Source: Pseudomonas mandelii (GTDB taxonomy: Bacteria; Pseudomonadota; Gammaproteobacteria; Pseudomonadales; Pseudomonadaceae). Taken from it: DNA of 64,000 nt. The notes below the pieces were generated by a model. The model saw only the letters and a list, made by a program, of their open reading frames with translations. It made no database searches and was not told the DNA's origin. This document shows positions 10,304 through 19,060 of this stretch, in pieces. Every line of letters starts with the position of its first letter. Positions within the stretch are counted from its first letter, which is position 1. Location: the NCBI RefSeq assembly GCF_900106065.1, contig NZ_LT629796.1, positions 1,710,001 to 1,774,000 of the forward strand, given 5' to 3'. Made by a program: the position numbers and the translations under genes.

Positions 10304-10845
10304 GTCGACTGATCGGCCTTGGCCTGCTGCTGGCGGGCCTGTTGTACCCCTTTGCGGTGTATTTCGGCATGGAACACTTTGCTCCGTGGCAGTTCGGTCT
10401 GCTGCTGGGCAGCCTGTGGCTGGCGCGGGCACTGCTGGGTCCCCGTCGCCCCGGCAGCCTGTGGATGGCGCTCACTGCGATCGGCTTTTGCCTGTTGCTG
10501 GCGCTGTTCGACAGCCCGTTGTTGCTGCGTTGGTATCCGGTGCTGATCAGCGCTTTCATGCTGGGGCTGTTTGGCCTGAGCCTGAAAATCGGGCCGCCGA
10601 TGGTTGAGCGCCTGGCGCGCCTGCGTGAGCCGCACTTGCCGGCCAAGGCGATTGTTTACACCCGCCAGGTGACCGTCGTCTGGTGTGTGTTTTTCCTCTG
10701 TAACGGTTTGCTTGCCGCCGCCCTGACCCTGTGGGCGCCGCTGAGTTGGTGGATGTTGTACACCGGCCTGATTTCCTATGGATTGATGGGCCTGCTGTTT
10801 GCCATTGAATGGCTCATACGACAACGGGTACGAGGCCACCCATGA
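10300..10845 (+). CDS. apeG: APE cluster integral membrane protein (ApeG-like)
   Basis: 181-aa membrane protein with about five or six hydrophobic helices and few loops; no catalytic motif is visible. It matches the small membrane protein that follows the two ACPs in aryl polyene clusters. Function unknown; a scaffold or transport accessory role is only a guess. The N-terminus MSRLIGLGLLLAGLLYPF is a membrane anchor rather than a cleaved signal. ATGA overlaps link it to the genes on both sides. Confidence 0.75.
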   Translation: MSRLIGLGLLLAGLLYPFAVYFGMEHFAPWQFGLLLGSLWLARALLGPRRPGSLWMALTAIGFCLLLALFDSPLLLRWYPVLISAFMLGLFGLSLKIGPPMVERLARLREPHLPAKAIVYTRQVTVVWCVFFLCNGLLAAALTLWAPLSWWMLYTGLISYGLMGLLFAIEWLIRQRVRGHP

Positions 10846-12524
10846 ATTGGATATCACTTGAGCAGCTGTTGCTCAAGGCACAGCCGGAGCGTGCCGTTAC
10901 GGCAGAACCGGCGTTGAATCACGCACAGCTGTGCGAACAGGCGCTAAGCCTGGCAGCCGGCCTGCAATCCCAAGGCGTGCAGCGCATCGCCGTGCACCTT
11001 GAAGATGCCGCTGACCTGGCGATTGCCCTGCTCGGCGCCTGGCGTGCCGGGGTCAGTGTGCTGCTGCCTGCCGACCTGCAACCGCAGACTCGCCAACGCT
11101 GGTCGAGCGAAGTCGATCTGTGGCTGACCGACCTGGCCGATGACGCGCACCTCACCGACTATCGGCAACCGCCCCTGCCCCACGCCGCACTGGATCTGGA
11201 CGCCTGTCGCCTGAGCCTGTGCACGTCCGGTTCCAGCGGCGAACCCAAGCGCATCGACAAGACCCTGCGCCAGATAGCCAATGAAGTGCAGGCGCTGGAG
11301 CAGCTCTGGGGTGCCGATCTGGGCCAGGCGTGCATCATCGGCAGCGTCGCCGCCCAACACATCTACGGCCTGCTGTTTCGGGTGCTATGGCCGCTGTGTG
11401 CCGGACGCTCGTTTGTGCGCAAGCAACTGGCCTTCCCGGAAGACTTGCAGCGAGCCAGTCGCGAACACATGGCGTTTGCCTGGGTCGCCAGCCCGGCGCT
11501 GCTCAAGCGCATGGGCGACAACCTCGACTGGCCGGCCTTGAGCGCGGTTCGCAGGGTGTTTTCCTCGGGTGGAGCGCTACCGGCCGAGGCTGCGCAAAGC
11601 CTCTACGATCGCTTGCAGCAATGGCCGACGGAAATCCTTGGCAGCTCGGAAACTGGTGGCATCGCCTGGCGTCAGGGTCACGATCTCTGGCAGCCGTTTG
11701 CTGAAGTCGAACTGAGTCAGGACAGCGAGGGCGCGCTGCTGATCGCCTCTCCCTACTTGCCCGTCGGCCATATTGAACACACCGCTGATGCCGCCAGAAT
11801 CGCTGCCGACGGCCGATTCGAACTGCTCGGACGGCTGGACCGGATCGTCAAACTGGAAGAAAAACGTATCTCGCTGCCGATGCTGGAAAAGGCGTTGATG
11901 GAGCATGACTGGGTCGCAGAAGCACGCCTCGGCGTGGTCCGGGAAAACCGCGCCTCGCTGGGCGCGCTGCTGGTGCTGACCGACGCCGGCCTGCATGCCT
12001 TGCGCAATCAGGGCCGACGCACCGTCACGCAAGAATTGCGTCAGCACTTGAGCCAGCACTGCGAAGCCCTGGCCCTGCCAAGACGCTGGCGGTTACTGCG
12101 GCAATTGCCCCTGAACGCTCAAGGCAAACTGCCTCAAGCCGACGTCGAAGCCTTGCTGTTGGCCGCCCGCCCGAAAGCGCCGGAAGTGTTGGAACAGGTC
12201 GAGGTCGATGGCGAATGGAGCCTGCAACTGGCCGTTCCGCCGGACCTCGCCTACTTCAGCGGACACTTCCCGCAAACGCCGGTATTGCCCGGTGTGGTGC
12301 AGGTGGATTGGGCGCTGAGCCTCGGCCAGCAATTGATGGACCTGCCGGCTAAATTCGCTGGCATGGAAGTGCTGAAGTTCCAGCAACTGGTGCGCCCCGG
12401 TGATGAAGTCCAACTGCACCTGCGCTTCGATCCGGAACGCGGCAAATTGTATTTCGCCTACCGCAATGAAACCGCAACCTGCTCCAGTGGGCGGATTCTG
12501 CTGGAGGTTGCAGGTGATGTATAA
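10842..12524 (+). CDS. aryl-ACP ligase fused to a hotdog dehydratase (ApeH-ApeI fusion)
   Basis: 560-aa two-domain enzyme. Residues 1 to about 440 form an AMP-binding ligase: phosphate loop TSGSSGEPK (128-136), the [15 protein letters not shown] hinge, and a terminal LPLNAQGKL lysine segment. It would activate an aromatic acid with ATP and load it on an ACP. Residues from about 445 form a FabA/FabZ-like hotdog domain with [14 protein letters not shown] (His475 the likely catalytic base), a 3-hydroxyacyl-ACP dehydratase. In the E. coli cluster as I recall it these are two separate genes (apeH, apeI); here no stop or restart separates them. ATG 10842 overlaps the apeG stop; the in-frame start at 10809 lies inside apeG and is less likely. 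Confidence 0.87.
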   Translation: MNWISLEQLLLKAQPERAVTAEPALNHAQLCEQALSLAAGLQSQGVQRIAVHLEDAADLAIALLGAWRAGVSVLLPADLQPQTRQRWSSEVDLWLTDLADDAHLTDYRQPPLPHAALDLDACRLSLCTSGSSGEPKRIDKTLRQIANEVQALEQLWGADLGQACIIGSVAAQHIYGLLFRVLWPLCAGRSFVRKQLAFPEDLQRASREHMAFAWVASPALLKRMGDNLDWPALSAVRRVFSSGGALPAEAAQSLYDRLQQWPTEILGSSETGGIAWRQGHDLWQPFAEVELSQDSEGALLIASPYLPVGHIEHTADAARIAADGRFELLGRLDRIVKLEEKRISLPMLEKALMEHDWVAEARLGVVRENRASLGALLVLTDAGLHALRNQGRRTVTQELRQHLSQHCEALALPRRWRLLRQLPLNAQGKLPQADVEALLLAARPKAPEVLEQVEVDGEWSLQLAVPPDLAYFSGHFPQTPVLPGVVQVDWALSLGQQLMDLPAKFAGMEVLKFQQLVRPGDEVQLHLRFDPERGKLYFAYRNETATCSSGRILLEVAGDV

Positions 12525-13251
12525 CCCTTGCGCAATCATCCCGGTCTACAACCACGAAACCGCGATCACCACGGTGGTCGACGCGCTGATCGCCAGTGGC
12601 CTGCCGTGCATTCTGGTGGACGATGCCAGCGATCCATCCTGCGCCAGGGTGCTCGACCAACTGGCCCAGCGTGAAATGGTCAACCTGATCCGCCTCGCCG
12701 CCAATCAAGGCAAGGGCGGCGCGGTCATGACCGGCCTGCGCGAAGCCTCGCGCCTGGGTTTCAGCCATGCCTTGCAGGTGGACGCCGACGGCCAGCACGA
12801 CCTGCAGGATGTCACGACCTTCATCGCACAATCGCGCGCTCATCCCGACGCGGTGATCTGCGGCTATCCGCAATACGACGCCAGCGTGCCGAAGGGCCGT
12901 CTGTACGCCCGCTACCTGACCCACGTCATGGTCTGGATCAACACGCTTTCCTTGCAGATCCGCGATTCCATGTGCGGTTTCCGCGTCTACCCGTTGCCGC
13001 CGACCCTGGCAGTGATCGACTCGGCGAAGATCGGCAAGCGCATGGATTTCGACTCGGACATCCTCGTGCGCCTGGCCTGGCGCAATCAGCCGATGCAGTG
13101 GCTGCCGACCAAGGTCCATTACCCGCTGGACGGTGTCTCGCATTTCCGTATGTTCCACGACAATGTGCTGATTTCGAGCATGCACACCCGGCTGTTCTTC
13201 GGCATGTTGCTGCGGGCCCCGGTGATCCTCTGGCGACGGTGGCGAGCATGA
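12517..13251 (+). CDS. GT2-family glycosyltransferase (APE)
   Basis: 244-aa family 2 glycosyltransferase of the GT-A fold. Visible motifs are AIIPVYNHE at the N-terminus, ILVDDASD for nucleotide-sugar binding, the NQGKGGAVMTGL loop, and the metal-binding DXD in DADGQHD (residues 89-95). A hydrophobic C-terminal stretch suggests membrane association. It would transfer a sugar onto the polyene or its carrier; donor and acceptor are not predictable. ATG 12517 was chosen over the upstream in-frame open stretch that lies within the previous gene. ATGA overlap with the next gene. Confidence 0.83.
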   Translation: MYNPCAIIPVYNHETAITTVVDALIASGLPCILVDDASDPSCARVLDQLAQREMVNLIRLAANQGKGGAVMTGLREASRLGFSHALQVDADGQHDLQDVTTFIAQSRAHPDAVICGYPQYDASVPKGRLYARYLTHVMVWINTLSLQIRDSMCGFRVYPLPPTLAVIDSAKIGKRMDFDSDILVRLAWRNQPMQWLPTKVHYPLDGVSHFRMFHDNVLISSMHTRLFFGMLLRAPVILWRRWRA

Positions 13252-14195
13252 GCAGTAACGCAGACAAACAGCACTGGGCCGACCGCCAGGAGCGCGGCAG
13301 CTTCTGGCTGATGAAATTCACCGCGCTCTGCGCCAAAGTGCTGGGCCGACGGCTGCTGAGTCCGTTGCTGTACGGCATCGTCCTGTACTTTTTCCTGTTC
13401 GGTCGCAGTGCCCGCCGCAGTGCCTGGCAATACCAGCAACGCCTCGCGGACTGGAGCGCACGCCCGCAATTGCGACCGACCCACTGGCGAGTGTTCAGCC
13501 AGTTCATGGCCTTCGCCGATTCGATGCTCGACAAACTCGACGTATGGAACGGCAAGTTGAGCATCGATCACATCGAAATCGTCGACCCGGCGCTGCTGCG
13601 CAGTCAGCTGCGTGGCACTCGCGGGCAGATGCTGGTGGGCGCGCACCTGGGCAATCTCGAAGTCTGCCGCGCACTCGCGGAGATCGGCGAGAAGGTCACC
13701 ATGAATGTGCTGGTGCACACCAAGCACGCCGAGCAGTTCAACCGATTGCTGGGCGAGGCCGGCGCGACCAATCTGCGGCTGATTCAGGTCAGTGAACTGG
13801 ACCCGGTGATCATGCTGCAACTGCATGAACGACTGGAGCGTGGCGAGTGGCTGGCGATTGCCGGCGACCGCGTGCCGCTGCATGGCGGGCGCAGCGTGAC
13901 CGTGGACTTCCTCGGTCATCAGGCTGCATTGCCCCAGGGGCCGTGGCTGCTGGCCGGCTTGCTGAAATGCCCGATCAATTTGCTGATGTGCCTGAAGAAA
14001 CCGACGGGCCAATATCGCGTGACCCTCGAACCGTTTGCCGAGGCCGTGGTGTGGAAACGCAACGACCGCGAACAGGTCATTCATCAGTGGGCTTCCCGCT
14101 ACGCCGAACGCCTGGGTCACTATTGCCTTGAAGCGCCCCAACAATGGTTCAACTTTTACCCTTTCTGGAAGACCGATGACGACGCCAACGCTTGA
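13248..14195 (+). CDS. LpxL/HtrB-like acyltransferase (APE)
   Basis: 315-aa member of the lipid A-type late acyltransferase family. The catalytic HX4E motif is GAHLGNLE (His133, Glu138), and the second block AGDRVPLHGGRSVTVDFLG is typical. There is one membrane helix near residues 35-52. In aryl polyene clusters this domain follows, or is joined to, the GT2 domain; here they are separate genes overlapping by four bases. It is probably involved in building the lipid anchor of the polyene. ATG 13248 was chosen because it overlaps the GT stop and gives the family length; the open frame further upstream lies within the GT gene. Confidence 0.82.
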   Translation: MSSNADKQHWADRQERGSFWLMKFTALCAKVLGRRLLSPLLYGIVLYFFLFGRSARRSAWQYQQRLADWSARPQLRPTHWRVFSQFMAFADSMLDKLDVWNGKLSIDHIEIVDPALLRSQLRGTRGQMLVGAHLGNLEVCRALAEIGEKVTMNVLVHTKHAEQFNRLLGEAGATNLRLIQVSELDPVIMLQLHERLERGEWLAIAGDRVPLHGGRSVTVDFLGHQAALPQGPWLLAGLLKCPINLLMCLKKPTGQYRVTLEPFAEAVVWKRNDREQVIHQWASRYAERLGHYCLEAPQQWFNFYPFWKTDDDANA

Positions 14196-15720
14196 GCCGG
14201 TAACCTTCGGCGAACTCCCTTTGCGCATCGAAGACGTGCTGGCCGCGGCCAACCGTCAGGTGCCGACGCAGTTGCAAAGCGACCCTGCGTACCGTGAGCG
14301 CATCGCCAAGGGCGCGCGATTTCTCGATTCCCTGCTGGACAAGGAAGGCGTGATCTATGGCGTGACCACCGGTTACGGCGACTCGTGCGTGGTCGCGGTG
14401 CCGCTGCATCACGTCGAGGCATTGCCCCGTCATCTGTACACCTTCCACGGCTGCGGACTGGGCAAACTGCTCGACGCCCAGGCCACTCGGGCTGTATTGG
14501 CGGCGCGTTTGCAGTCGTTGTGCCACGGCGTGTCCGGGGTGCGCGTGGAACTGCTGGAGCGTCTCCAGGCCTTCCTCGAACACGACATCCTGCCGCTGAT
14601 CCCGGAAGAAGGGTCGGTGGGCGCCAGCGGTGATCTGACGCCGCTGTCGTACGTCGCCGCAACCTTGTCCGGCGAGCGCGAAGTTATGTTCCGGGGCGAG
14701 CGCCGACAAGCCGCCGACGTCCATCGCGAACTGGGCTGGACACCGCTGGTGCTGCGCCCGAAAGAAGCGTTGGCGCTGATGAACGGCACCGCCGTGATGA
14801 CCGGCCTCGCCTGCCTGGCCTACGCCCGCGCCGATTACCTGCTGCAACTGGCGACCCGTATCACCGCGCTGAACGTGGTCGCGCTGCAAGGCAATCCCGA
14901 GCACTTCGACGAGCGCCTGTTCGCCGCCAAACCGCATCCGGGGCAGATGCAAGTCGCCGCGTGGTTGCGCAAGGATCTGGCAATCGATGCGCCGACCGCA
15001 CCGCTGCACCGCCTGCAGGACCGCTATTCACTGCGCTGCGCGCCGCACGTGCTCGGCGTCCTGGCCGACAGCCTGAACTGGCTGCGTTCGTTCATCGAGA
15101 TCGAACTCAACAGCGCCAACGACAACCCGATCATCGACGCCGAAGCCGAACGCGTGCTGCACGGCGGGCACTTCTACGGCGGCCATATTGCGTTCGCCAT
15201 GGACAGCCTGAAAAACCTGGTGGCCAACGTGGCCGATCTGCTGGACCGGCAACTCGCCCTGCTGGTGGACGAGCGGTACAACCATGGCTTGCCAAGCAAC
15301 CTTTCCGGCGCCACGGCTGACCGCGCGATGCTCAATCACGGCTTCAAGGCGGTGCAGATCGGCACCAGCGCCTGGACCGCCGAAGCGCTGAAAAACACCA
15401 TGCCGGCCAGCGTCTTCTCGCGCTCCACCGAGTGCCACAACCAGGACAAGGTGAGCATGGGCACCATCGCCGCCCGCGATGCGATCCGTGTGCTGGAGCT
15501 GACCGAACAGGTCGCCGCCGCCACCTTGCTCGCCGCCAACCAGGGTGTTTGGCTGCGCAGCAAAGCCGAGGACGCGCGCCCGTTACCGCCAGCCCTGGCG
15601 GCCATGCACGAAGAGCTGGCCAAAGACTTCCCCCCGGTCATCGAAGATCGCGCGCTGGAAGGCGAATTGCGCCTGTGCCTGAAACGTATCGCCAAGCAAC
15701 ACTGGAGGCTGCATGCGTAG
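14176..15720 (+). CDS. MIO-dependent aromatic amino acid ammonia-lyase (tyrosine/histidine type)
   Basis: 514-aa ammonia-lyase. The Ala150-Ser151-Gly152 triad (in SVGASGDLTPLS) forms the MIO cofactor. Other family blocks are YGVTTGYGDS with catalytic Tyr61, NSANDNPII, and FSRSTECHNQDKVSMGT near the C-terminus. The selectivity position shows FHGCGLG (His91), the residue class that marks tyrosine ammonia-lyases rather than the SH of histidine ammonia-lyases. It would make p-coumarate or a related aromatic acid as starter for the polyene; this is an inference from one motif and from context. It is not next to any hut gene. The start ATG 14176 overlaps the previous gene by 20 bases. Confidence 0.82.
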   Translation: MTTPTLEPVTFGELPLRIEDVLAAANRQVPTQLQSDPAYRERIAKGARFLDSLLDKEGVIYGVTTGYGDSCVVAVPLHHVEALPRHLYTFHGCGLGKLLDAQATRAVLAARLQSLCHGVSGVRVELLERLQAFLEHDILPLIPEEGSVGASGDLTPLSYVAATLSGEREVMFRGERRQAADVHRELGWTPLVLRPKEALALMNGTAVMTGLACLAYARADYLLQLATRITALNVVALQGNPEHFDERLFAAKPHPGQMQVAAWLRKDLAIDAPTAPLHRLQDRYSLRCAPHVLGVLADSLNWLRSFIEIELNSANDNPIIDAEAERVLHGGHFYGGHIAFAMDSLKNLVANVADLLDRQLALLVDERYNHGLPSNLSGATADRAMLNHGFKAVQIGTSAWTAEALKNTMPASVFSRSTECHNQDKVSMGTIAARDAIRVLELTEQVAAATLLAANQGVWLRSKAEDARPLPPALAAMHEELAKDFPPVIEDRALEGELRLCLKRIAKQHWRLHA

Positions 15721-16138
15721 CAAGGGAGTGCTTCACACCGATACGGAAATCCTCGTGCCGTTCTTTGACGTCGACACCATGAACGTGGTCTGGCACGGCC
15801 ATTACGTCAAATACCTGGAAGTCGCCCGTTGTGCGCTGCTGGACAAGATCGGTCACAACTACACCGCCATGGTCGAGTCGGGTTATGCCTGGCCGGTGAT
15901 CGACCTGCAATTGCGCTATGTGCGCGGCGCCGTGTTCGGTCAAAAGCTGAACGTGCGGGCCAATCTGGTGGAGTGGGAGAACCGTCTGAAGATCAATTAC
16001 CTGATCAGCGATGTGAAAACCGGTGAGCGTTTGACCCGCGCCAGTTCCGTACAGGTCGCTGTCGACATGAGCAGCCGCGAGATGCAGCTGGCCTCACCGA
16101 AGATCTTCACCGATGCCGTAGAAAGGATGCTCGCATGA
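15713..16138 (+). CDS. apeK: 4-hydroxybenzoyl-CoA thioesterase-like hotdog thioesterase (ApeK-like)
   Basis: 141-aa single hotdog-fold thioesterase. The family motif is FFDVDTMNVVWHGHYVKYLE, with the Asp at about residue 21 in the catalytic position and the following Tyr and Glu conserved. It would hydrolyse an acyl-ACP or acyl-CoA thioester, as an editing or release step of the aryl polyene pathway. It overlaps the ammonia-lyase gene by eight bases and the LolA-like gene by four. Confidence 0.85.
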   Translation: MRSKGVLHTDTEILVPFFDVDTMNVVWHGHYVKYLEVARCALLDKIGHNYTAMVESGYAWPVIDLQLRYVRGAVFGQKLNVRANLVEWENRLKINYLISDVKTGERLTRASSVQVAVDMSSREMQLASPKIFTDAVERMLA

Positions 16139-16737
16139 CCCCGTTTTTCAAATACCTCGGTGCGTTGGCGTTGCTCGGGCTGTCATCGATGGCTCATGCC
16201 TTCGATTTGCAGCAGTTGAGCGATCAACTGGCCAAGCCTGATGTGATCCACGGCCATTTCATCCAGGAAAAACACCTGCGCGCATTGCCCCAGCCGCTGA
16301 CCAGCAAGGGCACTTTTATCCTCGCTAAAAACCACGGATTGCTCTGGTTGTTGAAAACCCCGCTGCAACAGGATTACCGCATCACCAACAAAGGCATCGC
16401 CCGCCGCGACGCCAGCGGCTGGCAAATGCTCCCGGGCAAGAGCGCCGGCGCCGAGCAGAACCGCTTGTTCCTCGCCGTGCTGCAAGGTGACAGCAGCGGT
16501 CTGCAACGGGACTTCGAATTGTCTTTGAGCGGCGACGCACAGAACTGGAAACTGACGCTGATCCCGCGCTCAATGCTGCTCAAGCAGGTGTTCAATCAGA
16601 TCAACATCACCGGCAGCGAATTGGTGCACAGCATCGAGCTGCTGGAAACCCAGGGCGACAGCACCCTTTTGCGCATGCAGGACAGCACCAGCACCCAACC
16701 GTTGAGCGACGCGGAGCAACATGACTTTGCCGAGTGA
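16135..16737 (+). CDS. apeL: LolA-like outer-membrane lipoprotein carrier (ApeL-like)
   Basis: 200-aa periplasmic protein with a clear signal peptide (MTPFFKYLGALALLGLSSMA, cleavage after AHA) and a LolA-like beta fold: FIQEKHLRALPQPLTSKGTF, then GLLWLLKTPLQQDYRIT. Real lolA is normally next to ftsK/rarA, so this is the pathway-specific paralogue. It is expected to carry the lipidated polyene or a lipoprotein across the periplasm together with the MMPL exporter that follows, whose gene it overlaps by 17 bases. Confidence 0.85.
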   Translation: MTPFFKYLGALALLGLSSMAHAFDLQQLSDQLAKPDVIHGHFIQEKHLRALPQPLTSKGTFILAKNHGLLWLLKTPLQQDYRITNKGIARRDASGWQMLPGKSAGAEQNRLFLAVLQGDSSGLQRDFELSLSGDAQNWKLTLIPRSMLLKQVFNQINITGSELVHSIELLETQGDSTLLRMQDSTSTQPLSDAEQHDFAE

Positions 16738-19060
16738 ACGCAGACTTCCGTGGCTGTTTCTGATCCTGCTGTTGGCAGTGCTCGCGCTCGCCGGTTGGCA
16801 ATGGCGCGACGGTGCACCACTGTCGGCCAACCTGATGGAACTGGTGCCGGGCACGGCGCCGGACGCGCTGGAACTGCGCGCCGAAAAACGCATACAAGAA
16901 CCGTTGAACCGGGAAATGCTGGTGCTGGCAGGCCATAAAGATCGCCCGCAAGCCATTGCCATGGCGCAGAAACTCGGCGAGCAGTGGCAGGCCAGCGGTT
17001 TGTTCGAGAAGGTTCAGTGGAACCTGCAAGCCGACTTGCCGGCGCTGCGCACGCAATTGCTGCAAGGCCGGCTGTCGATGCTTTCGGCGATGGATCGGCA
17101 GCAGTTGATCGAACACCCCGACGCCTTTATCCAGCAGCGGGTGCAAGCGCTGTTCGACCCGTTCACCGGTTTCAGCCTGGTGCCGAGCCAGGATGACTGG
17201 CTGGGCCTGACCGGGCGCATCCAGAACAGCCAACCACAACACGGCGCCGTGCAACTGGACATCGGCAGCGGAGCGCTGGTCGCCGATGCCGACGGCAAGA
17301 GCTGGGTGTTGCTGCGGGCAAAAACCACCGGCAATGCCTTCGACATGAGCCTGCCGCTGCAAGTGGCTGACCTGCTTGAACGCAGCCGAAAAGAAGCCGC
17401 CCAGGCCGACGTGCAACTGCTCGCTGCCAGCGGCCTGCTGTACGCGGCCAACGGTCAGCAACAAGCCACCCGCGAAATGACATGGGTCGGCGGCGGTGCC
17501 ACCGTGGGCATTTTGTTGCTGCTGTTGCTGGCCTTCCGGCGCTGGCGTGTCTTGCTCGCTTTCGTTCCCGTGCTGGTGGGCATGCTGTTTGGTGCGGTGG
17601 CGTGCGTGGCGCTATTCGGTCACATGCATGTGATGACGCTGGTACTGGGCTCGAGCCTGATCGGCGTGGCTGTCGATTACCCGCTGCATTACCTGTCGAA
17701 AAGCTGGAGCCTGAAACCCTGGAACAGCTGGCCGGCGTTACGCCTGACCCTGCCGGGCCTGACGCTGAGCCTGATCACCAGTTGCATCGGCTACCTGGCC
17801 CTGGCCTGGACGCCTTTCCCGGCCCTGACCCAGATTGCCGTGTTCTCCGCCGCCGGCCTGCTCGGTGCCTACTTGTCGGCCGTGTGCCTGCTGCCAGCGT
17901 TGCTCAAGGGCGTGAACCTGCGACCGGCGCATTGGCCGCTGCGTATCTGCGAGTGTTTGCTGAACCTGCGCGAAGCGCTGCTCAAACACGTCAGTACGCC
18001 CGTGTTATTGGCACTGCTGATTGCCTTCTGCGTCGGCGGCCTGTTGCAACTGGAGAGCAAAAACGATATCCGCCAGTGGATCGGCGCACCGCAGCAATTG
18101 ACCGACGAAGCCCAGGCCATTGCGCGCATCACCGGCTATCAGCCGACCAGCCAGTTCTTCCTGGTGCGCGCGGCCAATCAACAGGAACTGCTCGAACGCC
18201 AGACTGCACTGAGCGAGCGCCTGGATCAGTTGGTCAACCTGGAAAAACTCCAGGGTTACCTGTCGCTAAATCAACTGGTCAGCCAGCCGAGCGAGCAGCG
18301 CAAAGTGCGCGAAGCGTTGAGCAAGTTGCCGCAGTTCTGGCAACCCTTGCTCGACCTCGGCGTGCCGGCAGAAGCGCTGCAAGCGGAGCTTGCAACGTTG
18401 CTGGCGCTGCCCGCCGAAGACATCGACGCCTCGCTGGTCGGTCCGCTGGCGGAACCTTATCGCACCCTGTGGCTGGGGCCGACCGATGAGGGCGTGGCGG
18501 CGATGGTCAGCCTGCAAGGCCTGAATAATCCTTCGCTGTTGCGCATTCAGGCGCTGGACTTGCCGGGGGTCGAACTGGTCGACCGTCTCGGTGAACTGAA
18601 CAGCGTTTTCGCCGCGACACAGATCAGCGCGGCGCAGCTGAAACTCGCCTCCTGCGTGTTGATCGTGCTGGTGCTGATCCTGCCGTTTGGCTTCGGTGGT
18701 GCGTTGCGCATCGTCTCACTGCCCTTGCTGGCCGCGCTGTGCAGCCTGGCCAGCCTCGGCTGGATGGGCCAACCCCTGACCCTGTTCAGCCTGTTCGGCC
18801 TGTTACTGGTGACGGCGATCAGCGTCGATTACGCAATCCTCATGCGCGAACAGGTCGGCGGCGCCGCCGTGAGCCTGCTGGGCACCTTGCTGGCAGCGGT
18901 GACCACATGGCTGTCATTCGGTTTGCTGGCCGTGTCCAGCACACCGGCGGTGAGCAACTTCGGCCTGTCCGTGAGCCTCGGGCTGGCGTTCAGTTTCATC
19001 CTTGCGCCCTGGGCCGGACGCCAAGTGCATGCCGCCGCCGTCGTGGAGCCAGCCGCATGA
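16721..19060 (+). CDS. apeM: MMPL/RND-type exporter (ApeM-like)
   Basis: 779-aa inner-membrane transporter of the MMPL/RND superfamily. The layout is one N-terminal helix, a periplasmic domain (about 35-245), five or six helices, a second periplasmic domain (about 430-640) and a final helix bundle. Intramembrane acidic segments GVAVDYPLHYLSK and AISVDYAILMREQ sit in the two halves in the position of RND proton-relay residues. It is likely the proton-driven extractor of the aryl polyene lipid from the inner membrane towards the LolA-like carrier. Four-base ATGA overlap with the next gene. Confidence 0.87.
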   Translation: MTLPSERRLPWLFLILLLAVLALAGWQWRDGAPLSANLMELVPGTAPDALELRAEKRIQEPLNREMLVLAGHKDRPQAIAMAQKLGEQWQASGLFEKVQWNLQADLPALRTQLLQGRLSMLSAMDRQQLIEHPDAFIQQRVQALFDPFTGFSLVPSQDDWLGLTGRIQNSQPQHGAVQLDIGSGALVADADGKSWVLLRAKTTGNAFDMSLPLQVADLLERSRKEAAQADVQLLAASGLLYAANGQQQATREMTWVGGGATVGILLLLLLAFRRWRVLLAFVPVLVGMLFGAVACVALFGHMHVMTLVLGSSLIGVAVDYPLHYLSKSWSLKPWNSWPALRLTLPGLTLSLITSCIGYLALAWTPFPALTQIAVFSAAGLLGAYLSAVCLLPALLKGVNLRPAHWPLRICECLLNLREALLKHVSTPVLLALLIAFCVGGLLQLESKNDIRQWIGAPQQLTDEAQAIARITGYQPTSQFFLVRAANQQELLERQTALSERLDQLVNLEKLQGYLSLNQLVSQPSEQRKVREALSKLPQFWQPLLDLGVPAEALQAELATLLALPAEDIDASLVGPLAEPYRTLWLGPTDEGVAAMVSLQGLNNPSLLRIQALDLPGVELVDRLGELNSVFAATQISAAQLKLASCVLIVLVLILPFGFGGALRIVSLPLLAALCSLASLGWMGQPLTLFSLFGLLLVTAISVDYAILMREQVGGAAVSLLGTLLAAVTTWLSFGLLAVSSTPAVSNFGLSVSLGLAFSFILAPWAGRQVHAAAVVEPAA

